A DNA stretch of 8,460 nt from Acidobacteriota bacterium. GTDB lineage: Bacteria; Acidobacteriota; Terriglobia; Acidiferrales; UBA7541. Positions 6,212 through 8,460 of this stretch are shown here, in pieces. The stretch's first letter is position 1, and the number at the start of each line of letters is the position of its first letter. The stretch covers positions 3,321-11,780 of the forward strand of contig PMOV01000129.1 in the NCBI GenBank assembly GCA_003161195.1, read 5' to 3'. The notes under the pieces were generated by a model that was not told the origin of the DNA, made no database searches, and was given only the letters and a program-made list of their open reading frames with translations. Made by a program: the position numbers and the translations under genes.

Positions 6212-7906
6212 ATGAACACCTTGCAAGTTTCCCTTGCGGGCTACGACCTGATTAACAATCCGCGGCTGAACAAGGGCACGGCGTTTACCGACCACGAGCG
6301 GGATATTTTTTCGCTGCATGGATTGTTGCCGCCGCACGTGGGGACGCTTGAGGAGCAGATTGGCCGACGGATGCGGGCGCTGGATCGCGAACCCACACCG
6401 TTCACCAAGTACGCGTTGTTGCGCGATTTGCAAGACACCAACGAGACGCTGTTTTATGCGCTGGTGGAACGCAACGTGGAGGAGCTGTTGCCGCTGGTGT
6501 ATACGCCGACGGTGGGCGAAGGTTGCCAGCGCTTTAGCGAGATTTGGCGGAAACCGCGTGGCTTGTTTCTGAGTTATCCCAACAAGGAGCGCATCGGGCA
6601 GATTTTGAGCCATCCGCGGTATGACGGTGTGAAATGTATTGTCTTCAGCGATGGGGAACGAATTCTGGGATTGGGCGATCAGGGCGCGGGCGGCATGGGC
6701 ATTCCCATTGGGAAGATGGCGCTGTACACCGCGCTCGGCGGGATTCATCCGGAACATTGCCTGCCGATTTTGCTGGATGTAGGAACCAATAACGAAGAAC
6801 GACTGAAGAGCCCAATTTATATCGGATGGCGGCACGAACGGGTGCGCGGGGCGGAGTACGACGCGTTTGTCGATACGTTTGTGGAGAGCGTGAAGAAACG
6901 CTGGCCGCACGTGCTCTTGCAGTGGGAAGACTTTGCGGGGAATAACGCGGCGCGCTTTTTGGAGAAGTATCGCGACCAACTTTGTACGTTCAACGATGAC
7001 ATTCAGGGAACGGCGGCGGTGGCGACGGCCACGCTGATCTCCGCGATTAATGTGACGGGCGTGCCGCTGGAACAGCAGAAGATTGTGGTGCTGGGCTTTG
7101 GCAGCGCGGGAATCGGGATTACCAACCTGCTGGCGCGATTTATGCAGGACCGCGGGCTTTCGGAGGTGGAGGCACGCAGCCGGTTTTATGGCGTGGACCG
7201 CTATGGGCTGGTGACGGAGGGTTACCCGGATTTGCGACCGGAGCAGCGCGTGTATGCGCGGAAAAATTCGGAAGTGCAGGGTTGGGGCGTGGCGGGCGGC
7301 GAGTTTTCCTTGTTGGAGGTGATGCGGCACGCGCAGCCTACGGTGCTGATTGGCGTTTCCGGACAGGGCGGAGCGTTTACGCAGGATGCGGTGCGCGAGA
7401 TGGCCGCGCACACGCCGCGGCCAGTGATTTTCCCGCTCTCGAATCCGACTTCGCGCAGCGAGGCTACGCCGCAGGACTTGATGGACTGGACGAATGGACG
7501 CGCGCTGATTGGGACGGGCACGGCGTTTCCGCCGGTGAATGTTGGAGGGAAGGCAGTACACATCGCGCAGACGAACAATTCTTATATTTTCCCGGGGCTG
7601 GCGCTCGGGATTGTGGCGTCGAAGGCCAAGCGCGTGACCGATACGATGGTGAAAGTAGCGGCGCAAGAGTTGGTGCGGCATCTGCCGACGCAGAAGGATG
7701 CGAGCGGGAGCTTGCTGCCGCCGATTTCCGAGGCGCGAAGGATTGGGCGAGAGATTGGGTTGGCGGTAGGGAAACAGGCGCTGGCGGACGGGCAGGCGCA
7801 GGTGGCGGATGAAGCGGCGCTGGAGCGGGAAGTCGCGGCGAACATTTGGGAGCCGGTGTATGAGCCGTACGAGTTGAAGCAACAGACGTTGCGGCAGGGC
7901 GTATAA
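6212..7906 (+). CDS. maeA: NAD-dependent malic enzyme (oxidative decarboxylating malate dehydrogenase), MaeA/SfcA type
   Basis: A 564-aa cytosolic enzyme that converts malate to pyruvate and CO2 with formation of NADH; the length matches the large 'eukaryotic-like' class (E. coli MaeA is about 565 aa). The N-terminal domain has LVYTPTVGEG with the catalytic Tyr97, 'SDGERILGLGDQGAGGMGIPIGK' with Arg150 and the general base Lys168, and the metal ligands Glu239-Asp240 (WEDF) and Asp263 (FNDDIQGT). The NAD domain opens with the Rossmann motif GFGSAGIG (295-302), followed by LSNPTSRSE and 'ALIGTGTAFPPV' near the active site. All key residues are intact. The start has AAGGAG six bases upstream. It lies 157 bases after the GAF gene, so it may have its own promoter, though I see no clear one. 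NAD rather than NADP preference is inferred from the class. Confidence 0.94.
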   Translation: MNTLQVSLAGYDLINNPRLNKGTAFTDHERDIFSLHGLLPPHVGTLEEQIGRRMRALDREPTPFTKYALLRDLQDTNETLFYALVERNVEELLPLVYTPTVGEGCQRFSEIWRKPRGLFLSYPNKERIGQILSHPRYDGVKCIVFSDGERILGLGDQGAGGMGIPIGKMALYTALGGIHPEHCLPILLDVGTNNEERLKSPIYIGWRHERVRGAEYDAFVDTFVESVKKRWPHVLLQWEDFAGNNAARFLEKYRDQLCTFNDDIQGTAAVATATLISAINVTGVPLEQQKIVVLGFGSAGIGITNLLARFMQDRGLSEVEARSRFYGVDRYGLVTEGYPDLRPEQRVYARKNSEVQGWGVAGGEFSLLEVMRHAQPTVLIGVSGQGGAFTQDAVREMAAHTPRPVIFPLSNPTSRSEATPQDLMDWTNGRALIGTGTAFPPVNVGGKAVHIAQTNNSYIFPGLALGIVASKAKRVTDTMVKVAAQELVRHLPTQKDASGSLLPPISEARRIGREIGLAVGKQALADGQAQVADEAALEREVAANIWEPVYEPYELKQQTLRQGV

Positions 7907-8135
7907 CTTGCAAGTCTTCGGCGAATTTTCCGCGAGTTAGCGGGGTTAGGTGGGCGATGGAAAGGTCGCCGTGCTGCGCGGTGAAAATTTGATCTTTTTC
8001 CTGCGTGACGCGGTGAATCTGGTGCGCGCTGTACGGTTCGTGCTGCATGAGTTCGGTCGCGAGGGCTTCGGGAAAAAAGACCTGGCCGACGTGCGAGGTG
8101 CGAGCGAATGGTGCTAAATAGGGAATCTGTTCGTC
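7907..8135 (-). pseudogene. remnant resembling the C-terminal part of an intradiol ring-cleavage dioxygenase
   Basis: Between the malic enzyme and receptor stops one minus frame reads as protein-like sequence with GC-rich third positions: 'IPYLAPFARTSHVGQVFFPE', then 'LATELMQHEPYSAHQIHRVT', then QEKDQIFTAQHGDLSIAHLTPL. The order 'H-x-GQ-x-FFPE ... EPY ... HR ... D-x-x-F ... QHG' recalls the end of intradiol (protocatechuate/catechol-type) dioxygenases, past the iron-binding His residues. There is no N-terminal part: upstream the frame enters the receptor coding region, and downstream it runs without its own stop into the malic enzyme antisense. The only nearby ATG (8048) would give a tail made of malic-enzyme antisense. 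It is best read as a decayed fragment; the family assignment is from motif memory, not a search. Confidence 0.5.
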
Positions 8136-8460
8136 TAAAACGTGTAATGCAAACCGAAGCGCGCTTGGAACGGCTCGGTGGGGTGGTAAACATTTGTGAA
8201 TGTGGGGTCGGCGGTTGGCGTAATGCGCGAGATGTAGGCGTAGGTGATGTCGTCAGCGCGGCGGTTCAGCAAGTTCAATAAATCAGCCGAAACGCTCCAT
8301 CGCTCATTCAATCGATAATTGAGGCCCATATTGAGCAATAACGTGGATGCCGAGCGATTTATTCCGTCGGAGGTCAAATCGCGCGGGCCGAAGTAGCGCA
8401 AGCGGAGAGTGGAGGTAAAGCCTTTGTAATTGTGCAGGGTGACGCCCGAGGAAATCACCA
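8135..8460 (-). CDS. TonB-dependent outer-membrane receptor, C-terminal fragment (cut by window edge)
   Basis: The last 108 codons of a gene that continues beyond base 8460. The visible part is a run of alternating amphipathic beta strands: GFTSTLRLRYFG, a 'SASTLLLNMGLNYRLNERWS' strand and turn, VSADLLNLLN, an extracellular-type loop with two Tyr, HPTEPFQARFGLHYTF at the end. The final Phe after Tyr-Thr is the usual outer-membrane beta-barrel C-terminal signal for Bam-dependent insertion, and 'DLLNLLNRRADDITY' is typical of the penultimate strands of TonB-dependent receptors. The plug domain, TonB box and ligand specificity lie outside the window. It is convergent with the malic enzyme and its TAG touches the start of the dioxygenase-like remnant. 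The GTG at 8458 is an internal valine, not a start. Confidence 0.85.
   Translation of the reverse strand, partial: VISSGVTLHNYKGFTSTLRLRYFGPRDLTSDGINRSASTLLLNMGLNYRLNERWSVSADLLNLLNRRADDITYAYISRITPTADPTFTNVYHPTEPFQARFGLHYTF

Noticed and set aside
3533..7882. A 1449-codon open frame on the minus strand, antisense to ndh, the GAF gene and malic enzyme.
   Set aside because: Its codons are exactly in register with the codons of ndh and malic enzyme, so its stops would need sense TTA, CTA or TCA codons, which these GC-biased genes avoid. The translation is a low-complexity Arg/His/Pro/Gln mixture without domains.
7464..8048. A 194-aa minus-strand protein starting at the ATG at 8048.
   Set aside because: Only the first 47 or so residues are protein-like; the remainder is the antisense of the malic enzyme. 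The real signal begins upstream of this ATG, so it is recorded as a remnant instead.
8193..8214. A His-Ile-His triplet in the frame of the dioxygenase-like remnant, inside the receptor gene, as its iron-ligand motif.
   Set aside because: It is about 30 residues too far from the HVGQ motif and lies in unbroken receptor coding sequence, so it is a chance shadow.

Overview
The window looks like chromosomal DNA of moderately high GC from a Gram-negative bacterium, most likely Acidobacteriota (Terriglobia-like). The evidence is the mix of gene types: a LiaF-like/LytS-type kinase operon, a free-methionine-sulfoxide-reductase-like GAF protein, type II NADH dehydrogenase, a TonB-dependent receptor and several small proteins I associate with that phylum. 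This is inference from family resemblance; no marker gene such as rRNA is present.

Layout. (1) Bases 1-1527, minus strand: a tight three-gene operon, in transcription order a 131-aa membrane protein, a 233-aa LiaF-like protein with five FGG repeats (ATGA overlap with the gene before), and the membrane N-terminus of a LytS/YehU-type sensor histidine kinase cut by the window edge. It reads as a cell-envelope sensing unit. (2) 1528-1919: a divergent intergenic region with a perfect 15-bp palindrome that overlaps the best minus-strand promoter candidate. (3) 1920-3074: an exported or anchored NTF2-like protein, a 77-aa basic protein, and a convergent 121-aa hypothetical whose stop codon overlaps that of its neighbour in a CTAG tetranucleotide. 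(4) 3169-3963, minus: an exported alpha/beta hydrolase with a GTG start; its stop codon lies inside a three-copy 18-bp tandem repeat. (5) 4124-7906, plus: central redox and carbon metabolism, namely type II NADH dehydrogenase (ndh), a GAF-domain fRMsr-like protein and an NAD-type malic enzyme. (6) 7907-8460, minus: an orphan coding-like stretch resembling the C-terminal part of an intradiol dioxygenase, and the last 108 codons of a TonB-dependent receptor.

How the genes work together: malic enzyme makes pyruvate and NAD(P)H from malate, and NDH-2 passes NADH electrons to quinone without pumping protons, so their nearness is metabolically sensible although no shared operon is proven. The GAF protein would add oxidant repair or sensing. 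The operon at the left edge is a separate signalling unit.

No phage, IS, CRISPR or tRNA was seen, and I found no convincing new multi-gene system. The most notable items are the orphan dioxygenase-like fragment, the repeat at the hydrolase stop codon, the start-less open extension of the 121-aa gene, and the palindrome upstream of the kinase operon.
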